NCBI GenBank assembly: GCA_004835665.1
Contig: RBKR01000003.1
Span: 1,550,001-1,614,000, forward strand
Reading direction: 5' to 3'
DNA: 64,000 nucleotides
Source of the DNA: Phoma sp. XZ068
Lineage: Eukaryota > Ascomycota > Dothideomycetes > Pleosporales > Didymellaceae
Made by a program: the position numbers and the translations under genes. The notes under the pieces were generated by a model. It did no database searches, was not told the origin of the DNA, and saw only the letters and a list, made by a program, of their open reading frames with translations. The stretch's first letter is position 1. Every line of letters starts with the position of its first letter. Positions 43,976 to 56,900 of this stretch are shown here, piece by piece.

Positions 43976-45549
43976 GGATATTTGTACGCCATGCGTGAGT
44001 GTCCGGCGAGTGGGAAGTAGGTGTACAGACCGCAGAGAGACTGCGTGGAGGGCGTCGACAGTGCAGCCTAGGAAGTTGGTCGCGCGGATACTCAAATGCG
44101 CTGGGGCCGTTTCTTAGTAAAGTAGAGCCAAGGTGGGTGCTGCGGTGAGGAAGCCGTCGTCTGTCAAGTGGTCATGCGGTTGCGATGGTCTGGCGCGAGT
44201 TGCGCGGGAGGTGCACCACGGCTCTCGTTCCGGTCCGGCTAAGGGCGAAATGAGTGGCAGGGAATGCTATCGCGCTGGTAGAACATGTGCAACAGGAAAT
44301 TATACTGCATCGAGATTTGAATTAGCTGGCTTTGGCCAACGGACTCGCTCGGGTGAATGAAGACCTGTGGGCACATGAACGTGGTTCATCGTCATCCATA
44401 CATGGTTCCCTGCACCTAGACTAAGGCGGCAAGAGCGTCATCGTATCGATAACACCTCTCACCCAATTCGCGCGTCCACGCGACCTGCGACTCTGCTTTG
44501 CATGCGAAACCTTGACGGTGGACGTGTTCCTGCAGCCGACCCGGTAACTTTTGCACCTCTCGTCAAGTACGTGTCGCCGTAAAACGGCGGTTGACAGAGG
44601 CTACTGCCATGACTCGCAAATTTCTCATTTCATGGAAGCATCGACCTTCCCTGCTCAGCACACGACGTCAAAGAATACCTTGAAAGTCGTCGCGTGTCCT
44701 TCCTGACTTGCTCGGAGCTGAGACATGGGCCGCACTGCATGTGGCTTCGCAACCCGCTCTGTCATTGCGGGGGCCACAAAGCCGGGGATTGTGGAGTCAA
44801 ATTCCCTAATCCGGCTGTAATCCTCAGCTTTTACCAGTCCACGAGGCCTACCTGCAGCAGCGATCAGGCTTAGCTGAGTAACTGGTGGTTGTCATCTGGA
44901 CGTTCTGTAGCTCTGACACGACGCTCTTCACATGTGAGAACGGTAAGCCATGCAGGGCACAGCGAAGTCGGAATGAAAAGTGGAAATTTTTCTGCTCCTT
45001 TCCGCCACGCGTCTTAATTTTTCGCACTCGTACGATATTGCAATGCGAGCTCTGGCGGTCAAGTATTTCATGGGACAGAGACAGTGGTGGTGGCAGAGCG
45101 ACGGCAGCGATGCTTTACCCAGTCGCACGTACCTCCCGGTTGTCGCGGCAAAGACTGCATGTCCTCTGTGTTTACAGCATACACTGTATACTTTTAAGTG
45201 TAGACTAGGCTATGCGACGTTCGTTCCCAGCGACTTGCATCTCAGGTGCGAAAGGCTGGTCTCTACTTGCTGTCTGCAACACTACAAGCACTCTATCATA
45301 ACTATTAGATAATTGCAGCGTTCAGCTTAATAGTGTAATGCATTGCAGACTACGTTAATATCCCAAATAGGAATACAGTAACTCGGCACATATTCTGTCC
45401 TGAATTATATGCACGTTCGTGACCAACATCGAGTCGTTTAGCAGGGTTACCCAATTGGGCTAGTGGGAGTTGTGTTGACGTTGTGGGTCTTTGTGTTTAC
45501 TTTCGGCGCGCATTGCACCAGACACCCCACACCTCGCGACAAAACGACC
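43976..45549. other. 1.6-kb divergent intergenic region (patatin lipase / KNL1)
   Basis: An ACGCGT hexamer (MluI cell-cycle-box core) sits at 45007-45012, about 540 nt upstream of the kinetochore gene. AT-rich from 45290 to 45420. No gene model found. Confidence 0.45.
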
Positions 45550-48500
45550 ATGGCGCACGTCGACGGGAAAGAAAACATCGCCGACGGGCTCGTTGCCAAC
45601 ACGTCGTTCAATGCATCGTCATTATCTCCCAAAAAGTCTGCGCCAAAGAAGAAACGCGCGAAGAGCATCGGCCCCGGCGGCCTCGAGCAAGCAGAAGAGG
45701 CGCCGTTAAAGGCAAGTAGTGGCAACCGGAGAAAGGTGTGTAGAGCCAAGTGTGGGTAAGGAAAAGAAAGGGCTAATTGTGCAGTCTGCCTTTGTACCGG
45801 CCGTCAAGTCGATCTTGTCATCCAACGCCGAAGATGAAAAGAAGCGCAAAGAAGCACGTCGCAAATCCTTGGGTACGTTACGACCATTCCACACCAAAGA
45901 TGGCCATTCTGACAGGCAGCAACAGCCAAGAGACGCGTGTCGTTTGCGCCCGAGGCAACGCTGCACACATGGGACGTCGTCGAGTACATGCGCGATGCCA
46001 CCAGCTCCTCCGCCGCCTCGGACGCGACACGACGGGCCTCACTGGCCTCACAGGCACCGCAACCCGAATCCGATCCCGCCGAGCCCCCTTCCACCCCGCC
46101 CGAACAGGTCGTAGAGCCAGAGCTCGAGGTCGAGACAACCCCGGCGAACCAGCGCGAGAGCCACCAAAAGAAGAATCGCCGCAGCTCTGGCATCCCACCC
46201 ATGAACTTCAACAACCCAGACGATGTCTACTCGTCGAGCCCTTTGAGTGGCGAGAATGCTTCGCCGGGCGATCGAATCGCGGAGAGCGAGTCTGAGGACG
46301 ACGACGATGCCACAGCCAACTTTGACCCAGCACCTGATACAGATGACAGCTCACAGAGCAGCGCACGACTGGACGCGGCGCTTCGACAGGCATTTGCGCA
46401 GGCTGGAACTCAGAAGCTGGACCTTGACGAAGATGGCGAAATGACAATGGAGATGGCGGACGATGAGATTACAGCTTCGTTCAAACCTTGGGCGCGCAAG
46501 AATGCAGAGGCACAGGAAGAGAAGGAACCTGCTCAGTCTTCCTCTCCAGCTAGGTCAGAGGCAGACGATGATATGAGTATGGATGTCACCCGCGCAATTG
46601 GCAGGATTGTCGAACGTCCAGAAGCACAGAGCTCAGACAGGGAGGATGACACAGGCATGAGCATGGAGCTCACTATGCCGCTCGGTAGCATCCAGGCCAT
46701 GGCTGCGAAGGCGCCAGCAAACCGAAGGAAGAGTCTTAAGCGGAGGGTGTCAGCGATCGGACCTTCCCAGGGCAGTCCGGCGAAGAAACCTGCCAGCCGT
46801 CGTACCAGCCTTCGAAACCGCCGCAAGTCGGAAGAACCGGCCGCTGACGATGCGACAATGGATCTCACAATGGCCATTGGAGGTATCAAGAGTAATGCGT
46901 CTGCTGAGAGCCAGGATGACGACGATAGGCGAAGCAGCGTTGGCAGCCTCGCTATGGACGAGACTATGGATTTCACTATGGCAGTTGGAAGTATCAAAAC
47001 TGCCCCAGCACCGGCTATGGAAGCACAAGAGAGCGATGCAGACGATGATGGATTCACTATGGAGTTCACCAAGGTCGTCGGTCCTGGAATCAAGCGTCTC
47101 GAGAAACCAGCTGCAACCCCAGAGCAGCATGCTACAGTCGATTATCCTGTCCTGCCGGAGCTCGCTAGGACACCTACTCCGGAGAAAGCTGCGGTTGTTG
47201 TACCTTCTGCCGTCGCAGATGCTCAAACACCACAAGAATCTCCCAAGGCGTCACCTGAAAAAGATGCAAACACTGTTTCAGAGGTGCAGTCGAACCCGCT
47301 ACAGGCGCTGGCAGAGCGCACACCAACAAAGTCTCCTGTTGCTGCGAACTTGAATCTTGACCCTGGCACTCCAGAGTTTGTAAGACAGCTCCCAGCTGGT
47401 GATGTTGAGCCTTCTCCATTTGTCAGGCGAACTCCGCTGAGCTCCCTTAAGAAGGAAGCCATTACGACTCCTGTGAGCTCCACTACATCGAAGATGGCCG
47501 CTGCTACGCCTGTGAGCCACAGTAGGAAGAGGGAGTCTCTGGTCATTCCAGCAGATCCCATTGATGCTCCTATCCTGAACAGACGCCGCTCGTCATTGTC
47601 TGCTGTGCAATTCAGCCCCATCGGCGCACCGCGCGAGGAGCCAACCTTGAGGAGTACAGCTTTGTTATCCAACAGCATCAAGCTGCTGTCGACGCCTCGA
47701 AAAGCATCGTTGATGTCTCCGGTCAAGCGAGGCATGACGCCAAAGAAGTCACAGACTCCCCAGATGCAAGCCACTCCTAAGCAGAAGACCCCAACACCTA
47801 AGAAGAAGACCCCGAGAAAGTCTACGAGCCCCAGAAAGCGTGTCATGTTCGGTGCCGAGCCTGAAAAGGAGGAGCCGGTTGCTGACGATGTCGATGAGGA
47901 CGTGTCCGAAATTGAGCGCATCTCTCTATCTGAATTCTTGAGCTTGACGAAGATCTCTTTCATGGATGTGAGCGCTAGCAAACGACGAGCCACCGTCGCT
48001 CCAGCTGCCTTCCGCGACATGGACGTCGACGAGACACCGGAGACACTGGACCGATACGTCGTCGCTGGCGCGTGCACAGTACCTGAGTATGAACTCTACT
48101 CGCACGCTTGTCACGAGATGAAGAGGTATATCTCTTCTGGTCGCGAAGCTGTTCGTCAAATCGAGGCAAATGTTGAGGATGAGAACCCGCTGCTTTTCAG
48201 TGAATACTTGACTGCACCTCCAGACCAGCGTGCTGTCATGGACAATCAGTTCAAGAACCTGAGGACGAATGCTCGTCTTGAGGCTCGAGGCGAGTGGTAC
48301 TCCTGGCGAAGCACCTTGCTGGGGACCCTCAACGCCAGCCTTCTTTCCACATTGGACGACTTCAAGCACGATGAAGCCTACCTTACCAACCAGGAGCGCC
48401 TTCTTGACGTGGTTCTGCCACCTCTGATCGAGAAGCAGGAGCAGCTTTCCGCAGAGCAGACGCAGCTGCAACAGCGCCACGACGAGCTCAACAGCTGCGA

Positions 48501-49458
48501 CCGCGAGGAGCTGGAACAGACCCGCGAGAAACTTGTTGCCACTGACGCTGCACTGCAAACCAAGCGTGAGCTCCTCATGCAGCTTCAACAAGAACTTACC
48601 GATAAAGACGCGCGGATTGATGCCGTCAAAGAGCGCAAAGTGGAGTGCCTGGCGGAGATCAAGGCAGCTGAACGCGTCCGCGAAGAGTGTCGAGGCTGGT
48701 CCACGACTGAAGTTCGGGAACTCAAAGGTATGCTGATCAATTTTCTACACATTGAATCTCACTAACCATAATCCCCAGCCAAGGTCACCGCCCTCGAAAA
48801 TGCCCACGGCTGGAGCGTCACCTCTGCCTCCGCCTCCAGCATAACCATGACATACCTCGCCGACCTCGAGCTTTATTTGCAGCCGCAATGCTTTGCCACA
48901 GGCTCGACTACACCAACACCCAATGGTTCTATCTCGCTTGCCTACACTGGCGACTCTGCGCAACCACACCCGCGCCCGCTGACGACCAGTAAGCGTTTCT
49001 TCCTACAGCTTATCCGCGCGCAGTTGCATTGCATTCCTCAGAGCCAGACTTCTATCGCTGAAGTTTTGGCACTTGTCAAGAACGGTTGGACAACAGCGCT
49101 CGCAGTTGCTGAGGGCGTGAGGTGGCTCGAACACAACTACGTCACCGAGGAGTGCATTCTAAGTGACGAGCGCATGGGCATCAGGGCAGATATGCTTCTG
49201 CCAGCCCTGCAGACCAAGGTCCGCGTCAACTTCGAGATCGGTATCGCTCTTAGCTCGGGTGAAGTCGAGACAGAGGTCGGTGTCAAAGCGGAGGTTGTAT
49301 ATGGCGAGAAGTACGGCGAGGAGAAGATGAGTGCGTTTTTGAGGGATTTCTGTGGTGGTGTTATTAGAGAGGAGAGAGATATGACGGTTTGGGCAGATGG
49401 GATGTTGGATCTTGCTCAGAGGTTGAAGAAGACCGGGCGTAAGGGGGAGAGGAAGTAG
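45550..49458 (+). CDS. SPC7: kinetochore scaffold KNL1/Spc105/Spc7
   Basis: Exons 45550-45735, 45785-45872, 45920-48727 and 48779-49458, 1253 residues. The start MAHVDGKENIADG is typical of fungal Spc7. Junctions were fixed by phase so that RRKSLATAKRRVSFAPEATL is continuous; RVSF (residues 97-100) is the PP1-docking motif. MELT-like Mps1 target sites occur as MTMEM (about 266), MSMDVT (310), MSMELT (338), MDLT (405), MDFT (441) and MEFT (472), the last ones followed by x-x-(I/V)G. The Spc7 domain begins near SLSEFLSLTKISFMDVSASK (about 760) and continues through a long coiled coil (EKQEQLSAEQTQLQQRHDEL) to a C-terminal RWD-like region in the last exon. It links Mis12 and Ndc80 complexes and recruits Bub3-Bub1 to signal the spindle checkpoint. 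Confidence 0.96.
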
Positions 49459-49634
49459 AATGACGGGTCGGAACAGCATTGTCGCATTGTCGACCACTTA
49501 CGAGTTATGACGGCGTTTGGTTTCTGGATACGGTTTAGGTCTGGTGTCATGTGTGCGGCTGTTTATATCTCATTACTTCTTGAACATCGTCAAAGCACCT
49601 TTCATTCTTTCAACATCCTCATCTCAGCTCGCGC

Positions 49635-51304
49635 TTATATCGGTACCCGCTTGCTCACATCCAACCAAAACGCACACCGTTCTTCAAGTTGCTTAATCGG
49701 CCCATGCTTGAGCCCTTCCGCAGTTACAAGGAACTGCTTGCCCTTTTCCACATTCGGCACGCCAGGCACACTCTCATTCGTCACCTTGTGCGCGTTAGGG
49801 TCCCCAGTCTGTACGAAACTCGCCATCGCGCCGGCGTAGCCTTGGTAAGTGAGGGGGTCAGACTTCTGAATGGCATTGACCTGATTCCACTATAGCATGT
49901 CAGTATTTCCTTGAAAATGATGCGTAGATGTGAAAGTCTTACGTAGATGGTATCACTGGCGTGTTTAGCAGGCGAAAGGGTATACTCGATTAACCACCCC
50001 CTTTCCGCCTTCTTGCTGAGCCAGTACGATGGACACGCGAGGATGAGATCACGGTACAGAAGGCCTGCGCGGATGTATGTTGTGTTGTAGCTTATTTCCT
50101 CTGCGGTGCCGGATGCCGGGTAGAATGTCTTCGCTTTCGCTATATCCTTCTCGCGCAGACCGGGCAGGAAGCCAGCGAGCCATGTGTCGAAGGACGCCAC
50201 AGAGGAGTTGAAGCCGTCGCTTGCAGTGGCTGCGTTTTGGAAGCCGGGGGGAATAAAGTTCTCGCCTTCGTGCAGGTTGTAGCTGGTTAGGATTGTGGGC
50301 GCGTTGAGTTTGCCTTTTCGCACGACTTCACTCAGGGGTTCTGTGAGGAAAGAGTCGTCGATTATGGGACCGAATGCGAATGAGGATGTCGTGTATTGCA
50401 GACTGGTGCTCAGGCGGAGTGCACTGTCGCGTAGTGCCTGCAGGTCTGCGGTCTTTAAACAAGCTATCTCGTCCGCGCTGTTGGCGCAACCTACATCAGT
50501 TATGGTTTGCTGGTAGATTGCTTCATTCTCGGGACTATCGTAGCGGTAGGTCTTTGGCCAGAAGGGCGAGCTGCTCATGGCTCTTTTGAACAGCTTCTTT
50601 CCCTTGTTGCCTGTAGCGATTGTCTGGGCTACGACGCTTCCACCGCCGGCGCTCTGTCCCCAGATTGTGACATCGTCTTTTGAGCCGCCGAAGTGGTGGA
50701 TGTATTTCTGGATCCATTGGAGTGCAGCCTGTTGGTCAAGAAGGCCAGTGTTCAGATCCACCTCTTTGCTCTCAGCAACTTTCTTGCCTGCCAGGAAGCC
50801 AAAGACATTAGTACGGTAGTTGGAGTACACAACTACGTAATCGTTGCTCTCGCTCACGTTGAGGACCGGGTAACCAGATGGTGGGATGCTAAACTCGGCA
50901 CTGCCGCGAATGAAGCCTCCGCCGTAGAATGTCAAGAGAACGGGACGCAGCTTTTGGGTCGGCTGCCATGGGCGGGAGTAGACGCCTAGGTACAAGCAAT
51001 CTTCAGAGCCATTGACGGTGCGCTGCGGGCACATGTCGAACCCTCGATCGGTGTCGTAAGTGCCATTTGTGATTGGTACTGGAGGCTGGGGTGCGCGGAA
51101 GCGGTTCTGGCCAGCTGTCGAAGCGCCAAAAGGGATACGGCGGTAGTACGTGAGGTTGTAGGCTGGGGACGTGGCGCCTTGAAGAGTAACATAGTCGAGC
51201 GTGACAATTGGCTTTGTTGTATTTACGTCTCTAAGTTGCAATGGCGAAGCGGTGATCGTGGAGATGGTGGCGAGGAAAGCCAGCGCGCTCTTAGAAATTA
51301 TCAT
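49635..51304 (-). CDS. secreted type-B carboxylesterase/lipase
   Basis: Exons 51304-49943 and 49889-49635 (53-nt intron), 538 residues. A signal peptide is clear (MIISKSALAFLATISTITAS). The fold is followed by YRRIPFGAS, the disulfide/signature block GSEDCLYLGVYSR, the oxyanion strand FYGGGFIRGSAEF, LLDQQAALQWIQKYIHHFGG and the nucleophile elbow VTIWGQSAGGGSVVAQ. The acid is the Glu in NLHEGENFI and the base is probably the His in PAKHASDTIYVW, lying just before the intron, so the triad is complete. Several N-glycosylation sequons (NVT, NLT, NGT, NGS, NVS, NSS, NTT) support secretion. The natural ester is unknown. Confidence 0.93.
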
Positions 51305-52490
51305 CTTGACAAACGAAGGCCTGGAACGATCACATCCATGAATTGATGGGACCCGGTGTCCAATATACCTCCCCACATCGCACTAAACAGTAACCACTGA
51401 CCGCTGTCCCCATGTCTCCGCAAATTGCTCCCCGGATTGCGGAGCTGCGGGAGTGGCGAACAAGGATTGCGCGACCAAGATGTTGGTGATGAGCACAGTG
51501 GGTTCGGTAGAATATGCGCCGAGCCTCGTCAACCAAGCCAGGAACAAGTAAGTCTACTGTAGCAAGGACGCAAGTGTGCTCAAGACCGGTGGATAAACTT
51601 TTGTAATTTTTCCGCGACGGGAGACAATAGCAAGAAAGCGAGGTCAGTATGGGTCAAGGAAGAAACCACGGCCATCAGCAGCAAAAATTGAGAGGCGCGT
51701 TGACTGTGCAGACTGTACGGGTCAATTACACCAGCACACGAGATGTATGAGCAGGCACAGGCATTAGGTGTATCGAAGTCTCAAGAATTGTCCTCATTCA
51801 ATTGACCTGTCAAAAGGACAAAAATTGACAAAAAGAGAACACGCAGAATCGTTGATCGAAGGAAGACGAATGGCAGAAGAAGAGGCAAGTATATCTCGTA
51901 CGCAATCAGAATAAACAAGGTTTTCAGGTTGTGCTCAATATCGTTTTGGTACAATGTCTCGTTTCGACATGAAGTCTGCAGTTGATAGCAGGACTGGCGT
52001 CAAGGTGAACATGAGGAGACCGCACATGGAGAACTTTATTCGGCTAAATACAGTTCTGAGCAGACCACAGTTCCTGAGTCGAGCACATTCAAGAAGGTAT
52101 GTAACAAGTCGAACTTGGTTGACGCGTCATGGTTGGGATGACGGAGATGGCGGCTTGCACTATGGTCAACACCGTTGAAGCTTGGCTCAAAGCTTTGTGA
52201 TTTAGCGTGTAGAGCGGGGAGTCAAATCTTAATGGACTCGACTTTACCTTCCGCTCACCCCCGGGTTTGTGAGCTAATGTATGCAATTGTTGTTCCCTGC
52301 CAGTAATCGATCCATTCCAGGACTGACGTCACCTCCTCGCGCCTCCGCGGTCTCCAAACATGGCGCCAGCGCGACTTCAAACATTCGGAAGCTGCAGCCA
52401 CCAACTGCTCACTCAGCACCCACATGGACATGGACCACAACACCACCTAAACATGCGCTTTAGTCGCTATACACTCGCTACGCAGCAACG
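51305..52490. other. 1.2-kb divergent intergenic region between two esterase genes
   Basis: Promoters of the secreted esterase (minus) and the HSL-type hydrolase (plus). GACAAAAATTGACAAAAAG near 51817-51836 is a short imperfect direct repeat. No coding exon found. Confidence 0.45.
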
Positions 52491-53984
52491 ATGAGTGGCT
52501 ATCTGCACACGTTGCATTACTTCTTCGGCCTGCCCTTCAACATTGCGTGGAGAACAGCGCTTGTACAGATTCCTCGATTTGTACCGTTATCGATTCTGCA
52601 CATCACCTCGCCCAAGGGACCACATCCCTTCCTCGTCAACCTACCGAGCCGTAAAGGCAACGTCATAACGCTCTATGTTTTCGTACCGCCTGCGCCAGTG
52701 GACGTAGATGAGAATGAGGACCTCCGGCGCGCCGAAACAGGGGAATGGAGGGTTCCAGTCGTGCTGGACTTCCACGGCGGCGGCTTCATCATGGGCAGCC
52801 CGCTCGAGCAGGCACCCTATGCCTCTATGATGTCGCGTGAGCTTGGAGCAGTTGTCATCTCTGTCTCATACCGCATTGGACCTTTCCACCAATTTCCAGC
52901 CGCTATACACGACGCGGAGGATGCGCTTACTGCGATTCTGGACACAGATAGCGTGTCGGACGCCGGCAAATACCTCAGAACGGAGATCCAACGATATTAC
53001 GCCATCATGCGAAAGAATACAATCAGCAAGAGCAAAAAGAGCAAAATGAAGGAGGCGCTGCTGCCCCACATAGAGCATGTTACGACTATCACCCTCGACC
53101 CGGAACGTCTGTGTATTTCAGGCTTTTCGGCGGGAGGGAATATCGCATTGAATATGGCTATGTCGGCTCCTCCGTGTATGGACATCCTGCAATGCGAGAG
53201 CGAAAGGTCAAACTCCATTTCGCGCGATCCATCACCAGCAGTAACGATGTCTCCGCTTCTACCATGCAATCGTGCGCCCACAATACTCGACAACCCGCTA
53301 CAACCTTGGCCAACAATCTTGCCCCCTCCACAAGCCCGACCTAGGTACATGCCTCTGTTGCTATTCTATCCTTCGCTAGACGCACGCCTCCTACCGCACG
53401 AACGGCCGATGAAGTCTCTACCGAACGCGCTGAAGGGCGACGACAAGAAACCCGACAAGCCACGAATGCCAGGCCTATTCTCCATCATGGGACCCACCTA
53501 CCTCCCGAAGAGACTGCGCAGCCACCCACGAGCCAGCCCTGGTTTGGTAGATCCTGAGAACATACAAAAGAACGCGGCCATCTTCCTAGTGCTCCCCGAA
53601 AAAGACACCCTTGCAGTTCAGAGCGACGTCTGGGTAGACAAGATGAATTGCAGCGGGTGGCACGGTCACGTGCGCTTTGGTGACGGACGAGAACACGATT
53701 GGGATGGTATTGATGGGGGCCAACCTTACCCAAAGGTCGATACTAACGGCGGTCTTGAGGTCTGGCATGCTCCGGATTGCAGACACGGCTGGACGCAATT
53801 TCCCGACATTGCGGTCGGGAAACACGAACGGAAGGAAAGAAAGCTCGTTTTCGAACGGACATTGCAATTCGTGAAGGAGTCATGGAGAAGGGAGTTGCCG
53901 ATTCCAGAAGCAAGGCTGGGCAATAACAATCAGGAGCTGAGGCCGCTGAGGATCCCTACCGCGTCCTGCGATTCTCAGCCCTGA
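52491..53984 (+). CDS. HSL-type alpha/beta-hydrolase (alpha/beta hydrolase fold-3)
   Basis: Single exon, 497 residues. The HSL-family oxyanion motif is LDFHGGGFIMGSPLEQ (about 93-108), followed by VVISVSYRIGP. The nucleophile is in CISGFSAGGNIALNMAM (about 210), the acid in VLPEKDTLAVQS and the base in PDCRHGWTQFP; all three are present. Compared with compact family members it has insertions: a Lys/Ser-rich loop NTISKSKKSKMKEA before the Ser strand and a long Ser/Pro-rich segment after it. An N-terminal segment LHTLHYFFGLPFNIAWRTAL may associate with membranes. Intracellular; substrate unknown. It is transcribed away from the secreted esterase. Confidence 0.88.
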   Translation: MSGYLHTLHYFFGLPFNIAWRTALVQIPRFVPLSILHITSPKGPHPFLVNLPSRKGNVITLYVFVPPAPVDVDENEDLRRAETGEWRVPVVLDFHGGGFIMGSPLEQAPYASMMSRELGAVVISVSYRIGPFHQFPAAIHDAEDALTAILDTDSVSDAGKYLRTEIQRYYAIMRKNTISKSKKSKMKEALLPHIEHVTTITLDPERLCISGFSAGGNIALNMAMSAPPCMDILQCESERSNSISRDPSPAVTMSPLLPCNRAPTILDNPLQPWPTILPPPQARPRYMPLLLFYPSLDARLLPHERPMKSLPNALKGDDKKPDKPRMPGLFSIMGPTYLPKRLRSHPRASPGLVDPENIQKNAAIFLVLPEKDTLAVQSDVWVDKMNCSGWHGHVRFGDGREHDWDGIDGGQPYPKVDTNGGLEVWHAPDCRHGWTQFPDIAVGKHERKERKLVFERTLQFVKESWRRELPIPEARLGNNNQELRPLRIPTASCDSQP

Positions 53985-56900
53985 TATAGAAGCTTGCACA
54001 TCAATATCGGGAGGCGTTCGGATCAGCGGCAGGGCGTTCGGCTGGGAGCATAGCGTTATGGATTCATCTCACAAACGTCTTGGTTTCTTCAATATTCCAT
54101 ATCTACTCAGCATATTCAATACAAATGCTTGCGATCATCGGTGCCTTGCTCAACACTTACTGACGCTAAAGTGTACTTTCGATAGATTGCGCTCTGACTT
54201 CACATCATGCTTCTTACCATGTAAACAAACAACACGTCCTGTGCACAGACACAGAACAACTGTCTATCCAGCCTCTATAACATCTCAATCCACGCAAGCA
54301 CACACGCAACTCCCCAACGCAGGCCTCACAGCCTCTGCTCATCTCGAGGCTATGTCGCGCCCTTACGCTGCCACGCTGCCACGTATGCAGCACCGCCGTC
54401 TCCCGGCCACCGCATCTGAATGCAAAGCTTGGCCATGTAACGCCGCGCGGAGGACGTGATCGGCGCGGAGCTGCATGCCCAGGCTGACGGCATCTTGGCT
54501 CTACGTCGAAGAAGGCTTGGCTGTGTACGTGTGTTGCTTGATGGCGCTTCTGGTTGGTCCGGGGCGTTGATAGGGGGGAGGACAGGTTGCGATTGTGCAA
54601 GGCATAACGGTTGTGCAGCGGGGGGGCGTGAGAGCCGGGAGGGAGGGAATGCTTGGCTGTGTTTGTGCGACGGGGTGGAGACGACACTTGATTGTGCTGA
54701 GGCTTGGGGAGAGTGGTTAAAGGGGTTGTGGTACTACTGTGTCTGTGTGGTGGGGAGGGATGGTAGTAGGGGGGCGTATCGTGTGGTTGTAAAGTGTGTA
54801 ACATTCATATGGTAGATTGGAGTTCCTGAGTCAAGCGCTGCATATTACTGGTAATGGGATATCTGGAGCTGGAGCAAATGGTGTTTGTATTGATCAAATG
54901 GGGTAGTATTTGGGAATGATCACAACTTAGTTTGAAGCACTGCCAAACACGGTAATGAGGATAGACCCTGCCAAGTCAGGCGAGGTTTCATGGTTTTGAT
55001 GTGAAGCATGGGGTAACAAGCGCTGTCAACTGTACCTCAGAGGACTGGATAGGAAAATTGCCCGATACAACTGCCGCTGGAGAGCTTGCTGTGATGCCGC
55101 ATCACGACGAAAACGACGTCATAAGAAGGGTCGGGTAAGAAGCAGCATTCGGTACCAGGCAGCCATGACCGGGTTGGGGTGAGTTTAGGCCAGCCGCAGC
55201 ATCCGGGTTCTGCTCGTGGTTAGGTGCTTTGTGGTTAAATGATGTACCCCGCCTTGACGTTGACACCAATGGTCCACGCTGGGAAGGTCCATGGCTGCCC
55301 CAGATTTCAGCCGTGTTGCTGCACAGTCAGTGAATCGACAAGATTGCCGCAAAAAGCAAAGTCGAAACATGGTGAGAGAGTGCGGCGGCAGTCATGAGAG
55401 CACTTCCCCGCGTACACGACGTCTGGGGACATTCAAACGAGGATAAGCCGGCTCTGGCGCTTCTGTGGAAAACAGGCCGGCTAGGGTTACAGTGTTCTAC
55501 CAACGAGATGCGGAGAAAGCGGACCCTGTTCCTAGACGCTGCAGGCGATGGCGCCGCGACGCATGTCGGAGTGGGTTGATGAAACGGAATTCCCGCAACT
55601 AGCGAGCTGTCCCAGCATAACGGTTGTCAGATGACCCAGGAGTAGAAGGTAGGGAGAGTGAGAAAAGCGGTGAGAAGCGGTGTAGGGCTGTAGAGCTGCG
55701 TAGAGAGGGGCAAGGTGAGATGCTCTGGGGGGACAAAGAAGGTGTGAGGTTCAAAGCGATGGAGGGCACAGACAGGAGAGCTGAAACTGTCAAAGCGCAG
55801 ATAGCAAAGACAGTATGCAGCGGTGCACTGCATGCGTGCTGCGAGTGTTCAGCGACGCATGGGGGGTGCATGCTTCAGTGCACGCTCAACTCGATGTGCT
55901 TCGTTAGCGCGGCTGCACGTCCAGCACCGGTTGGAGGGAACTCGCAGAGGATCAGTGGACAGCATGTGTAAATCAGGGTCCTGTTCCGATGCATGAGCAA
56001 TTGCGCACCAAATTGCGTAACCGTCAAGGCTGGGGCGTGTCGAAGAGGGAAACTTGCTTGTGGTGTGATTCGATGAAAGTGGCGAGGGCTGCTGACAAAG
56101 GACGGTCACAGCAACAAAGAGGTCGTCCAGCGCCGCCCAGGTCAGATTCAAAGACTCTGTCAGCGCCCGTCGGAAACCTGCGTGCCACTGCTGCTGCCGG
56201 TCGAGAACACCTGCTCGCCGAGCTTGTTTTGGTCGTGCAATCTCACCCATTGCCCGCGGCAGGCCGAGCCCGCGCGCTGGATTTGTGCAGCCGTCCCAAG
56301 AATCTGAAAATTCCAGCGTTACCTGCCAGCGCTCAGCAGCCCGCGATTGGCCGCACGCTCCGTGGGGTGCACAGTACAATTAGCGCATCCCCCAACCGGC
56401 CAACACGTCCACCGCACATCAAATTCCTCTTCCCTCTACTCAGCACGCTCGAGGCTTCGCTGCAGCAGCCACTGCACTGCACTGCGCCCGCCAGCAGCTG
56501 CCAAAATCCGCGAAACACTCCGCCTCACCATCAACGCAAGCACCGCAATTCGCCCGGCCGCTTGTCCAGCAGCCCAGCACGCCCGCCTATCACATCACGG
56601 CCACCCTTTCTGGCGGCCGTTGCCACAGCCTGTCTGAAGATCCTACATCATCTCCACCGGGTATCCCTCCCCACGTGCGACTGCCCACTCTGACAGCTCT
56701 GGCACCTAGCACAGCTGCCACTTTATTATTCCACTTCGGTCCGATCTTCACTGTACTTGCACCATGTTGTTCTTCATATTATAACAATACGTCCTCTGGG
56801 GCCCCACAGCACCACCACACTATCCATACACATACACAGTAATACCACCACCACGCCGCTTCCTTACCGCCCACCCGGCGCGGCCCTGTTAGGCTCTCCA

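Noticed and set aside
55989..56693. 234-codon open frame in the gene-poor region
   Set aside because: Arg/Pro/Ser-rich with no domain or even codon pattern, and no neighbouring exon; more likely leader/promoter sequence of the DUF2457-like gene.
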